Positions 41,623-48,104 of a DNA stretch of 48,104 nt are shown here, in pieces. Position 1 is the first letter of the stretch, and the number at the start of each line of letters is the position of its first letter. The translations under genes and the position numbers were made by a program. The DNA comes from Synergistaceae bacterium (GTDB lineage Bacteria; Synergistota; Synergistia; Synergistales; Aminobacteriaceae), in NCBI GenBank assembly GCA_031272145.1, contig JAISUL010000030.1, forward strand, positions 1 to 48,104, in the 5' to 3' direction. The notes under the pieces were generated by a model that was not told the DNA's origin, searched no databases, and saw only the letters and a list, made by a program, of their open reading frames with translations.

Positions 41623-41649
41623 CCCGCTTCCCCGCGACTTGGGAAATAC

Positions 41650-41880
41650 TCACCACGAGACGCCCCTGCTGATGATCCGCCGCCGCGTCCCGCCCGCCGG
41701 CGCCTTCGGCATAGGGGCGGCTGCTTCTTCGGGGGCGGGTGGCCTGCTTGCTTCAGGGGGCTTGCTCACGGACGGCCTGCCGGAGTCGCCGCGCCCCATA
41801 CCCCACGACCTCGGCCGCCAGCCTGTCGTCCTGCGTGTCTACCCAGCAGGTCAGCACTGCGACCCCGTGCGAAGAGTAGT
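41650..41880 (-). pseudogene. Terminase large subunit remnant, copy 2
   Basis: Three blocks of copy 1 recur in order with the intervening parts missing: the 3' end (CACCACGAGACGCCCCTGCT, encoding RRIISRGVSW and stop), the segment around 39727-39763 (GGCTTGCTCAC, CGGAGTCGCCGCGCCC), and the segment around 39995-40058 (CCACGACCTCGGCC, CTGTCGTCCTGCGTGTC). Differences from copy 1 show it is an older duplicate, not a recent copy. Confidence 0.8.
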
Positions 41881-41959
41881 TTTAGCCCGTCATGTAGGCG
41901 AGGCCGAGCCGTCCTAAGGCGATCTGCCGCGAGTGCTGATACACGACGGAATATAAGGC

Positions 41960-41988
41960 TTGAATTCATAGCTCAGGTATGTTATACT
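41960..41988 (+). promoter_or_regulatory. Sigma70-type promoter reading into noncoding DNA
   Basis: TTGAAT, 17-bp spacer, TATACT. No coding sequence follows on the plus strand for 800 bases; the region downstream contains CRISPR-like repeats and large hairpins. Confidence 0.5.
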
Positions 41989-42131
41989 TCAATCATGCAC
42001 GCTAGCGCGGGACGTGACATACCTCCTTTCTGTCCCCATGTGTGTGGGTCTGTCTCTCACTATTTCAGCCCATACGCCCGCGCGGGGCGTGCCCCCACAA
42101 GCATTTCAACCCACGTGCGCGCACTCCCCCC
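41986..42131 (+). repeat. Degenerate repeats resembling type I-C CRISPR repeats
   Basis: Three elements begin TTCAA/G: TTCAATCATGCACGCTAGC continuing GCGGGACGTGAC (from 41988), TTCAGCCCATACGCCC continuing GCGCGGGGCGTGCC (from 42064), and TTCAACCCACGTGCGCGCAC (from 42105). They resemble the reverse complement of type I-C repeats (TTCAATCCACGC, GCGCGGGG, GCGAC). Spacing is about 76 and 41 bp, the repeats differ from each other, and there are no cas genes, so at most this is a decayed array. Confidence 0.3.
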
Positions 42132-42177
42132 TTATATAATAGGAAGATAACACACCCTCCCTTTTTCTATGCCTCCC

Positions 42178-42264
42178 CTTCGTCCGGCAGGGCGAGCCCG
42201 TGGTCTTAAGTGATGGCGGCCTCGCCCTGCTTCGTGCGGGGCTTACGCCCTGCCGACAACGAAG
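42178..42264. other. Structured noncoding element with two mutually exclusive hairpins
   Basis: Outer stem: CTTCGT and CGGCAGGGCG pair with CGCCCTGCCG and ACGAAG near 42246-42264. Inner alternative: GCAGGGCGAG (42188-42197) pairs perfectly with CTCGCCCTGC (42221-42230). Both use the same strand, so only one can form. It lies 33 bp past the stop of the minus-strand gene and downstream of the plus-strand promoter at 41960; either could transcribe it. No known RNA family recognised. Confidence 0.45.
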
Positions 42265-42296
42265 CCTGTAGGCACCCGGCCGTAGTATGATCTCCT

Positions 42297-42671
42297 TTAA
42301 TCCAGCGTCGGTGGAGCAGGCAGGGCGGCCTGACCCTTCAGCTGCTCGATCCTGTCCGCTGCCTGGCCGGCCCAGCGCGACTCCGGGCATCGCTTCAGGA
42401 ATATCTCCAGCACCCTCACGGCGTCTGCCTCGCGCGGCTCGCTGAAGCCGTCTAGGTAGAGGTTCGACAGAGCCCAGTACGCCTCCGCCGCCTCCTCGGT
42501 GCCGGGGGCAGCGTCGATGAGCATCATGTAGAGCGCCTCCTTAGCGTCCGCGGTCGGCGCGCGGGACGCCATTATCCCCAGGTCCATAACGTCCTGCGAC
42601 ACCAAAGCGCCGTGGGCCGCCACAGCCGCGGCCAGCATGAAAACCGCTAACGCCGAGCATCGGCCACTCAT
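42297..42671 (-). CDS. Small secreted TPR-like protein
   Basis: 124 aa. Signal peptide (SALAVFMLAAAVAAHGA) and then helical pairs such as EEAAEAYWALSNLYLDGFSE and VLEIFLKRCPESRWAGQAAD, the pattern of a tetratricopeptide-like or outer-membrane assembly helper. No lipobox Cys. ATG with GGGAGGA upstream, divergent from the Synerg-CTERM gene 122 bp away. Partner unknown. Confidence 0.65.
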   Translation of the reverse strand: MSGRCSALAVFMLAAAVAAHGALVSQDVMDLGIMASRAPTADAKEALYMMLIDAAPGTEEAAEAYWALSNLYLDGFSEPREADAVRVLEIFLKRCPESRWAGQAADRIEQLKGQAALPAPPTLD

Positions 42672-42793
42672 TTTTATCCTCCCGTTTTTTTGAAGTCTTG
42701 CGCCGCCATATCTCTCATTTTAACAGCGTCGGCACCCGAATATAAAAGGTAGGATAACGCTCCGATTTGTATTCAAGGAGGATGTAAGAAAAC

Positions 42794-44728
42794 ATGCACC
42801 GCAAAACGAAGATGACGCTATGCCCGCTGCTCGCGCTGGCCGCGTGTGCACTGCTGTTCTTCGCTCAGGGGGCACTGGGCGCGGAGTATGATGCCTACCA
42901 CCTCATGGACGTCAGTGGGGCGCGCGACGGACACACGATCGCCGGGCCTCAGTGGTTCGTCACGTACTGGGATGTGAACGGGCTGCTGCGAACCCGCGGC
43001 GCTCCGCTCACCACGGCGATGGACGCCTATGCCCACCTGCCGGACAGGTTCAGCTCCATCCGCATCTTCCCCGCCAGCCTCAACAGAGACCACAACAAAA
43101 TCCAGTCCATCTTCCTCGTGAACAAGGCCGATCAGAAGGCCGCGATGGACATCGACTTCTACAACTGGAGCACCCTGATCGACCCTACCTCCGACCCTAC
43201 CCCGTCGGTCATGGCCGACATCGAGGCCGACGTCGCCGAGCACGCGACGCAGGTGACACCGTCCACGCCGCAGTCCGTCGAGTCTGAAGCGGCCCTGTCG
43301 GTGGACGTGACGTTCCGCGCCGAGCTCGCGGACTACCGGAGCACGATGGGGTACCTCACGTTCCGCCAGTCGCTGAACGGCAGCAGGCAGTCGATCCTGA
43401 TACCCATCGTGGTGGCCGACGTGTACGACGGCACGGCCGCGGACGAGAGCCTGATCTTCGACATGACGGTGGTGGACAGCGGCGGGGGCCTCGTCACGCG
43501 CAAAAAGTTCACATGGGGCGCCGAGCCGGACAACCCGAAGACCCAGGCGCTTGGGAACTTCTTCGCGATCTTCCCTGCCGACGCAGCCATCGGCTACAAC
43601 CTGAGGACGCGCGTCACCAACAGAACCGGCACGAGCTACCGCGTCCAGCGCTATGACGAGGTCATCAGCCCGGACTCATGGGCATACGACCTCGGAGCGG
43701 AGGAGATAAGCGAGAACCTGCCGGCGAGCTTCCAGCTCGACCCTCTGAGCCAGATAGCGCCAGGCCTGGTCACGAACTACAACATCCCCATAGCCGATAA
43801 ACTGCGGCTGTACTCGTTCGGCGACACGCGGCCAGCCGACCTCACGCTTACCTACCGGGTCATCGGCGGTATGACGCCCTACGGGGAGACGCTTACGAAC
43901 GGGACGATTGAAAATCCGTACACTTGGAACGTAACGGCATTCCAGATGAAGTTCGCTGACCAGGCCGGGCGCACAACTCAGGCAGAGGCTGCGGCGGCGG
44001 ACGATGGGAACACCGAGGACGAGATCGCGGCGGAGATAGGCGGGACGCCCGTCATGCCCGACATAACCTACGCGTTCACGGCGGATAACATCGATATGGA
44101 TTACTACTTCGGGGCCGACAGGTACAGCGCGTTCATGATCTCGGCGGACACGGCGCCGGCTTACGCCGCACCGCTCGCCGCTGACGAGGTGCCCCTGCTG
44201 CCGCTGCGCGTGCGCATAAGGCTCTCGAAAAATAACCCGCTCATCTCCGCCAAGTGGAACGACGCGGCGGCGGCATCGGACATCCTGAACTGGTTCACGA
44301 AGTACGGGGCGCTCTGGCTCCGCTCGCCCAACACGCGGGAGCTCGACCTGAACCTCTTCGAGGCCGTCGTCGAGCGCGACTACAGCGTCGGCCAGTGCGT
44401 CCAGGCGTTCGTAGACGACAGCTACCTGTATCTTGACGTCAACGTCCTGCTCGCCGACGCCAAGAGCGGCGACAGCGGCAAGACAGCCCAGTTCAGGGTG
44501 GTCGAGGACGACAGCGTGCCGTACATACTGGTCAGCGACGGCAAGGCGGACGGGGCGTGGACGCTCGGCTTCTTCGCGGCCAAGAACACGTCGAGCCTCC
44601 CCGACAACAACAGTAATAATAATACCAACAACTCCTCCGGCAAGAAGGGCGGCGGCGGCTGCCAGACGGAGTTGTTCTCTCTGCTCCTCCTTGTCCCAGC
44701 GCTGGCTATGCTTAGGAAGAGGCCCTAA
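42794..44728 (+). CDS. Secreted protein with Synerg-CTERM-type C-terminal sorting signal
   Basis: 644 aa. Signal peptide at residues 1-29 (LLALAACALLFFAQGALGA). A long beta-rich extracellular part (GPQWFVTYWDVNGLLRTRG; NVTFRAEL-like strands; LPLRVRIRLSKNNPL) follows, then an Asn/Ser linker, SSGKKGGGGCQTE, a hydrophobic helix LFSLLLLVPALAML and the basic end RKRP. The tripartite Gly-Cys, helix, Arg/Lys tail is the Synerg-CTERM layout, presumably processed and anchored by a dedicated sorting enzyme. No enzymatic domain recognised. ATG with AAGGAGG upstream. The 3' end overlaps hypA by 4 bp in convergent orientation. Confidence 0.8.
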   Translation: MHRKTKMTLCPLLALAACALLFFAQGALGAEYDAYHLMDVSGARDGHTIAGPQWFVTYWDVNGLLRTRGAPLTTAMDAYAHLPDRFSSIRIFPASLNRDHNKIQSIFLVNKADQKAAMDIDFYNWSTLIDPTSDPTPSVMADIEADVAEHATQVTPSTPQSVESEAALSVDVTFRAELADYRSTMGYLTFRQSLNGSRQSILIPIVVADVYDGTAADESLIFDMTVVDSGGGLVTRKKFTWGAEPDNPKTQALGNFFAIFPADAAIGYNLRTRVTNRTGTSYRVQRYDEVISPDSWAYDLGAEEISENLPASFQLDPLSQIAPGLVTNYNIPIADKLRLYSFGDTRPADLTLTYRVIGGMTPYGETLTNGTIENPYTWNVTAFQMKFADQAGRTTQAEAAAADDGNTEDEIAAEIGGTPVMPDITYAFTADNIDMDYYFGADRYSAFMISADTAPAYAAPLAADEVPLLPLRVRIRLSKNNPLISAKWNDAAAASDILNWFTKYGALWLRSPNTRELDLNLFEAVVERDYSVGQCVQAFVDDSYLYLDVNVLLADAKSGDSGKTAQFRVVEDDSVPYILVSDGKADGAWTLGFFAAKNTSSLPDNNSNNNTNNSSGKKGGGGCQTELFSLLLLVPALAMLRKRP

Positions 44729-44967
44729 TCTTCGACCTCGACAGACTCGATGACCATGTCCATGTCCGACCGGGCTGGGAGGATCGATAATACTGCGCCT
44801 TCGGATGGCGTTCCCCTCGACGCCACTCCGAAGGCGAATTCCAGCAGCTCCGGGTCGACCTGCCTCATACGCCCGACCGACAGCACGACGCGCCTCACCC
44901 GCCGTCCATCGAGCGGCAGCTCCGCCAATGTCGACTGGATGGCCTCCGCAAACGACAGTTCGTGCAT
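44725..44967 (-). CDS. hypA: HypA-like hydrogenase maturation protein lacking the zinc domain
   Basis: 80 aa. N-terminal MHELSFAEAI has the nickel-binding Met-His-Glu, and RRVVLSVGRMRQVDPELLEFAFGV is the HypA core. Normal HypA (about 115 aa) then has a zinc loop with two CxxC pairs; here ILPARSDMDMVIESVEVE runs straight from the strand before the loop to the strand after it. The frame is intact, so this is a clean domain loss. No other hyp or hydrogenase gene is in the window. Start ATG at 44967, second of two tandem ATGs, so that His is residue 2; GAGGTGAG upstream. Confidence 0.75.
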   Translation of the reverse strand: MHELSFAEAIQSTLAELPLDGRRVRRVVLSVGRMRQVDPELLEFAFGVASRGTPSEGAVLSILPARSDMDMVIESVEVED

Positions 44968-44971
44968 CATC

Positions 44972-45766
44972 TCACCTCGCGTAGCAGTAGACGCACCCGG
45001 CCCTGCACGTGCCGTAAGCGCTTATGTCCACGCTTTGGGCGCAGCCGCATAGGGGGCGCTGCCCTTTGTCCTTCGCGCAGGGCACGGGGCGCCCCGAGAG
45101 CTTTTGCACGAGCTTCGGGTCGACGCAGCGGGCGCTGGTGATTCCGTACTCGGATAGGTCAACCTCCTCGGCGCAGGCCGCGACGGCGTGACTGGCGTCG
45201 GAAAAAACACTCGATATTTCCCTGGCGACGCGGCGCTGCTCCTCCAAGCTCATCGGCTCGATGGAAAAGCGCTCGACCGCGCCGCGCGTCTTAGCGTAGA
45301 AGTCCATGAAACTTATAATCACCTTTCCCGTGAACGCGCTCAGGCTGCGTGCGAGGCGGGCGAACCTCTCGACGTGGTACTCCACGCCGCGGCCAGGGCG
45401 CGACAGAATCGGGTCATAGCGCCATATGACTCGCTCATGGCCTACCGCGCCGGAGAGCCTTTTGAACGTCTCGATCCGCTCGGCCAGGGGCGGGACGTTC
45501 GGCTCGATCTCGGGCTCGTAGTCGTTCAGCGTGAAGTGGAAGTAGAACGGCCGCGGCGCTAAGAGGCAGAGCTTGCCGAGCATGGGCGCCGGGTTTTTGC
45601 TCCAGAGGACGAGGCAGTCGACGTCGTCCGGCGCAAGGGAGACGGTGCGCACGACGCGGGGATTTCGCGGGCTGCTCACGGCGACGGAGCCGACGCGCAG
45701 CTTCTCGAAGAGCCACTCCGAATGGAAGGCCGGTATGTCCGACCTCCTCCCGGCGCTTATGATCAC
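44972..45766 (-). CDS. DUF1848 family protein
   Basis: 264 aa: SAGRRSDIPAFHSEWLFEKL at the start, DCLVLWSKNPAPML and GKVIISFMDFYAKTRG in the middle, and a C-terminal cysteine cluster PLCGCAQSVDISAYGTC then GCVYCYAR. Such proteins likely bind an iron-sulfur cluster and resemble radical SAM enzymes in permuted form, but their activity is unknown. GTG at 45766 overlaps the speE stop as GTGA; the longer frame to 45901 is not family-like. Confidence 0.85.
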   Translation of the reverse strand: MIISAGRRSDIPAFHSEWLFEKLRVGSVAVSSPRNPRVVRTVSLAPDDVDCLVLWSKNPAPMLGKLCLLAPRPFYFHFTLNDYEPEIEPNVPPLAERIETFKRLSGAVGHERVIWRYDPILSRPGRGVEYHVERFARLARSLSAFTGKVIISFMDFYAKTRGAVERFSIEPMSLEEQRRVAREISSVFSDASHAVAACAEEVDLSEYGITSARCVDPKLVQKLSGRPVPCAKDKGQRPLCGCAQSVDISAYGTCRAGCVYCYAR

Positions 45767-46608
45767 GCGAAGCACTCCGCCAAGAACTTGGGCAGGACGA
45801 ACGCCGCCCTGTGGACTGCCTCGGTGTAGTACCGGGCGTCGTGCACAGTCCTCAGGGGAACGGACGGGTCTGCTGAGTCCGACGCGGCGCAGTACGTCCA
45901 CATGCCGGACGGGTAGGTCGGCACAGCGCCCCAGTAGACCCGCGCATTTCGGAAGACGCTCCGCATCTCCGACACGGCCTGACGCATCAGAGCCCCGTCG
46001 CAGAACGGAGACTCGGTGAGCGTAGCGACTATTCCTCCCTCGTTCAGAACCCCCTTCACGTCGGAGTAGAACGGCGCCTGAAAGAACCCCGCCGCAAAGT
46101 CAACGGGGTCGGTGCTGTCGATTATGGCCGCGTCGAAGCGCTCGTCGGTGCGGCGGATGAACTCCATGGCGTCGACGTTCTTGACGTCAGCGCGTGGGTC
46201 TTCGAGGCGGGCGGACGCCCAGGGCATATAAAGTTTCGACGCCTCGACGACCTCGCGGTCGATGTCGAGCAGGACGCACCTCTCGACCTCAGGGTGCTTC
46301 AGCACCTCGCGAAGTATGGCCCCGTCGCCTCCGCCAGCTATGAGCACTCTGCGCGGACAAGGGTGGGCGCAGAGCGGCACGTGCGCCATCATCTCGGAGT
46401 AGCAGAACTCGTCCCTCTCGGTTATCTGAACAGCCCCGTCGAGCACAAGCACCCGCCCGTACTCCGGCGTGTCGACGATGAGTATCTCCTGGTACTCCGA
46501 CCTCCTCCGAAAGACGACGTCATCGACCTTGAGGGACAAGCGCAGCCCCTCGGTCTGCTCCTCGGTGAGCCAAAGGCTGTTCTCGCGCTTCTCACGAACG
46601 ACGGGCAT
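45763..46608 (-). CDS. speE: Spermidine synthase (polyamine aminopropyltransferase)
   Basis: Moves an aminopropyl group from decarboxylated AdoMet to putrescine. The beta-barrel N-terminus (EYQEILIVDTPEYGRVLVLD; ITERDEFCYSEMMAHVPL) and Rossmann core VLIAGGGDGAILREVLKHP, LLDIDREVV and AIIDSTDPV with catalytic Asp are intact. 281 aa. speD is not nearby. Starts 4 bp after hicB. Confidence 0.92.
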   Translation of the reverse strand: MPVVREKRENSLWLTEEQTEGLRLSLKVDDVVFRRRSEYQEILIVDTPEYGRVLVLDGAVQITERDEFCYSEMMAHVPLCAHPCPRRVLIAGGGDGAILREVLKHPEVERCVLLDIDREVVEASKLYMPWASARLEDPRADVKNVDAMEFIRRTDERFDAAIIDSTDPVDFAAGFFQAPFYSDVKGVLNEGGIVATLTESPFCDGALMRQAVSEMRSVFRNARVYWGAVPTYPSGMWTYCAASDSADPSVPLRTVHDARYYTEAVHRAAFVLPKFLAECFA

Positions 46609-46611
46609 GGG

Positions 46612-46905
46612 TTAGGCTCCGCTGGCGGCCAATTCGCGGCGCGGAATTTCCAAGCGCGAAGCCAAGTCGGCGCTAACGAACTCAACGAACTCGCCTTCGC
46701 CGACCGGCACAAGGCGCGACGGCGAAGGGATGTGCCGCCCCTTGTCCATAAGGTAGCCCAGCCACTGCGTCAAGGCCGAGTGAGCCATGAGCATGGCGCT
46801 GCTCTTTGATTTGCCCTCGCTTACGCAGCCTGGCAGGTCAGGGTAGGTGATGGTGAAGCTGCCGTCGTCATTGGCGTGAAAAACCGCTGGATACGAGTAT
46901 TCCAT
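46612..46905 (-). CDS. hicB: HicB antitoxin
   Basis: 97 aa: MEYSYPAVFHANDDGSFTI, YPDLPGCVSEGKSKSSAMLM and the HSALTQWL helix are HicB. The C-terminus ends FVSADLASRLEIPRRELA rather than in a clear helix-turn-helix or ribbon-helix-helix module, so autoregulation is uncertain. ATG with AAAGGAGG upstream, 13 bp after hicA, giving the hicA-hicB order. Confidence 0.88.
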   Translation of the reverse strand: MEYSYPAVFHANDDGSFTITYPDLPGCVSEGKSKSSAMLMAHSALTQWLGYLMDKGRHIPSPSRLVPVGEGEFVEFVSADLASRLEIPRRELAASGA

Positions 46906-46918
46906 GGCATAGCCTCCT

Positions 46919-47095
46919 TTATAAAATGCCTGCCGTTTTGAGAATCGCCCTAGCAGTGTTCTCGTTAATCTCTTTGTGATTTGGCACTTGCACGGCGCGA
47001 AACCCGTCCTTCTCAAAGATAGCGTGCCCTCCGTCGTTTCTATCCTCTACGTAGCCCGCTGCCCTCAGTCTTCGGAGGAGCTCTATCCGTTTCAT
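46919..47095 (-). CDS. hicA: HicA mRNA interferase toxin
   Basis: 58 aa: MKRIELLRRLRAAGYVEDR, the catalytic His24 in GGHAIFEKDG, and VPNHKEINENTARAILK, all canonical. HicA cleaves mRNA and is blocked by HicB. The ATG overlaps the stop of the HD-domain gene as ATGA, so expression is probably coupled to it. Confidence 0.93.
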   Translation of the reverse strand: MKRIELLRRLRAAGYVEDRNDGGHAIFEKDGFRAVQVPNHKEINENTARAILKTAGIL

Positions 47096-47847
47096 CGCTC
47101 GCTCGCAAGCAGCCCGTCCACTACTTTCAGCGTCCTCTCGCCGCAGTGGACGAACGAGCCGCGTATGCGCTCCAGTATCCCGCTCTCATAGAGCATCCTC
47201 CTTGACGGGGCGAAGTTCAGGTCCTCTATCCACGTCAGCTGGATCAGCAGGAAGTCCAAAAGCGTGTGGGCGTTTCGGTACGAGCCGCTTCCGCAGGCCT
47301 CGATCTCGTCTAGGAGGGCAGGCGTCACCTCGGCCCGGGCCGCGTGGCCGGGCAACATGGCGTCCAGCGTGCCGGCGTCCATGCGGCGGCGGGTCAGGGC
47401 GAAGATGTCCAGCTTGTCGGCGTCGCGCACCAGCCGGCAGAAGGGAAGAACCGCCGGGGGCAGCGAGTCGGGGCTAGGGAGATCCTTCTTATTATGGTGC
47501 CGGACGGCCTGAAGGACTGCCTCCATCGCCTCGGCGTCGGCCAAAGCGCTGGGAAACTCCGTCGAGAGAACGTCGTACCCGCGCTCCCCATGGTCAACCG
47601 ACGCCCTGTCGTAGTACGTGCCGAAGTCCCGGTACTGAGTGAAGCGCCCCACGTCGTGCAGCAGGCATGCGGCGCTGCCCACCTCCGCCTCGGGCCTGGG
47701 CCATGACATCGCCTCGACCAGCCTGCCGCCGACGCGCCAGACGTCGATGCTGTGGACGCGCTTCATCTCAATCATTGGGTCGCCGAGGTCGAACCCCCCG
47801 ACGTATCCGTCAAACCATCGCCTGATTCCCTCAAGGTCAACGAACAT
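47092..47847 (-). CDS. HD-domain phosphohydrolase
   Basis: 251 aa. His of KRVHSIDVWRVG, HD pair in ACLLHDVGRFTQY, second His in AVRHHNKKDLP and Asp in RDADKLDIFAL form the metal site of the HD superfamily. Substrate unknown; standalone HD proteins cleave nucleotides or signalling molecules. First gene of the HD-hicA-hicB-speE-DUF1848-hypA operon. GGAG lies one base from the ATG at 47847, so the true start may differ slightly. Confidence 0.85.
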   Translation of the reverse strand: MFVDLEGIRRWFDGYVGGFDLGDPMIEMKRVHSIDVWRVGGRLVEAMSWPRPEAEVGSAACLLHDVGRFTQYRDFGTYYDRASVDHGERGYDVLSTEFPSALADAEAMEAVLQAVRHHNKKDLPSPDSLPPAVLPFCRLVRDADKLDIFALTRRRMDAGTLDAMLPGHAARAEVTPALLDEIEACGSGSYRNAHTLLDFLLIQLTWIEDLNFAPSRRMLYESGILERIRGSFVHCGERTLKVVDGLLASER

Positions 47848-47979
47848 GCTCCATCTTGGGGTCCCATGACCCCCACCTCCGAGAGAAATATATCACTTAT
47901 CCGGCCAGAATGCCCCGTATTGACGCTGGCATAAAGAGCATGCTCTATCGGGCGGGCTGTTGTGGTATCCTATTCCCCC

Positions 47980-48104
47980 ATGAGAAAGCCCAAGGAAAAG
48001 CGCTCCATCATGGACGCGCTGTGGAAGGAAATCCTAACTTCGCTGACCTTCCCGGCGGTGGAGGTCTTTTACCCCGCCCTCTACGCCGAGCTGGACACCG
48101 CCGG
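47980..48104 (+). CDS. Truncated N-terminus, unknown (possibly Rpn/DUF4351-like)
   Basis: Reads MRKPKEKRSIMDALWKEILT then LTFPAVEVFYPALYAELDTA to the end of the window. The (F/L)FPxLxxELD pattern resembles the opening of PD-(D/E)XK transposase-like (Rpn/DUF4351) proteins, like the gene at the window start, but too little is visible. TTGACG at 47920 could be a -35 box. Confidence 0.4.
   Translation, partial: MRKPKEKRSIMDALWKEILTSLTFPAVEVFYPALYAELDTA

Noticed and set aside
42106-42390. Minus-strand frame over the structured element
   Set aside because: It is out of frame with the end of the secreted-protein gene, low in coding bias, and covers hairpin DNA.
1-48104. tRNA or rRNA genes
   Set aside because: No T-loop plus acceptor-stem pattern and no rRNA core sequence was seen by eye. 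A covariance search would settle it.

Overview
The window is high-GC bacterial DNA that I place in the Synergistota (Synergistaceae-like). The best marker is a 644-residue secreted protein ending in a Gly-Gly-Gly-Cys motif, a hydrophobic helix and a basic tail, the layout of the Synerg-CTERM sorting signal. Firmicute-like housekeeping synteny with mostly GTG/TTG-started, overlapping genes fits this. Genus cannot be told. I saw no rRNA or tRNA gene.

Region by region. 1-0.65 kb: the tail of an Rpn/PD-(D/E)XK nuclease gene and a surface-protein fragment. 0.65-7.2 kb: one long minus-strand operon, coaD-dnaJ-lepB-ylqF-rnhB-fliK-like-flhB-like-yraN-radical SAM, partly matching the B. subtilis ylqF-rnhB-ylqG-ylqH block. 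7.4-13.2 kb: NhaC antiporter, isoaspartyl dipeptidase, a short MetH and Hsp20. 13.2-16.1 kb: two tandem FkbM methyltransferase genes. Each is driven by a near-consensus sigma70 promoter carried on a repeated intergenic unit of about 105 bp, with a GGCAC pentanucleotide tract just downstream of the -10 box. A HicB gene here has had its C-terminus replaced by an FkbM 3' end. 16.1-26.9 kb: gamma-glutamyltransferase, then a plus-strand envelope cluster (CapD/WbpM-type dehydratase, RpiB-Upp fusion, WecA, WecB, SelA-like enzyme, cog3964-type amidohydrolase, MltG). 26.9-30.8 kb: rpsF-ssb-rpsR-yybS with pseB and spsF-like sugar genes appended. 30.8-36.1 kb: glycerol kinase, Ldh-family dehydrogenase, HtrA, and a TroA-like protein whose 3' end runs into phage DNA.

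36.0-42.3 kb is a graveyard of at least two related lambda-type prophages: ClpP-like protease head, tape measure with an amber codon, two terminase remnants, and two copies of a leader plus membrane-protein cassette. Intact genes embedded in it are a Panacea-domain (DUF4065) gene overlapping a small two-helix membrane protein gene (candidate toxin-antitoxin pair), a coiled-coil membrane protein, and a DinD-family gene. A noncoding stretch at 41.9-42.3 kb has a promoter, CRISPR-I-C-like degenerate repeats and mutually exclusive hairpins.

42.3-48.1 kb: a small secreted protein, the Synerg-CTERM protein, and a minus-strand operon HD hydrolase-hicA-hicB-speE-DUF1848-hypA, in which HypA lacks its zinc domain. 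The window ends in a truncated unknown gene.
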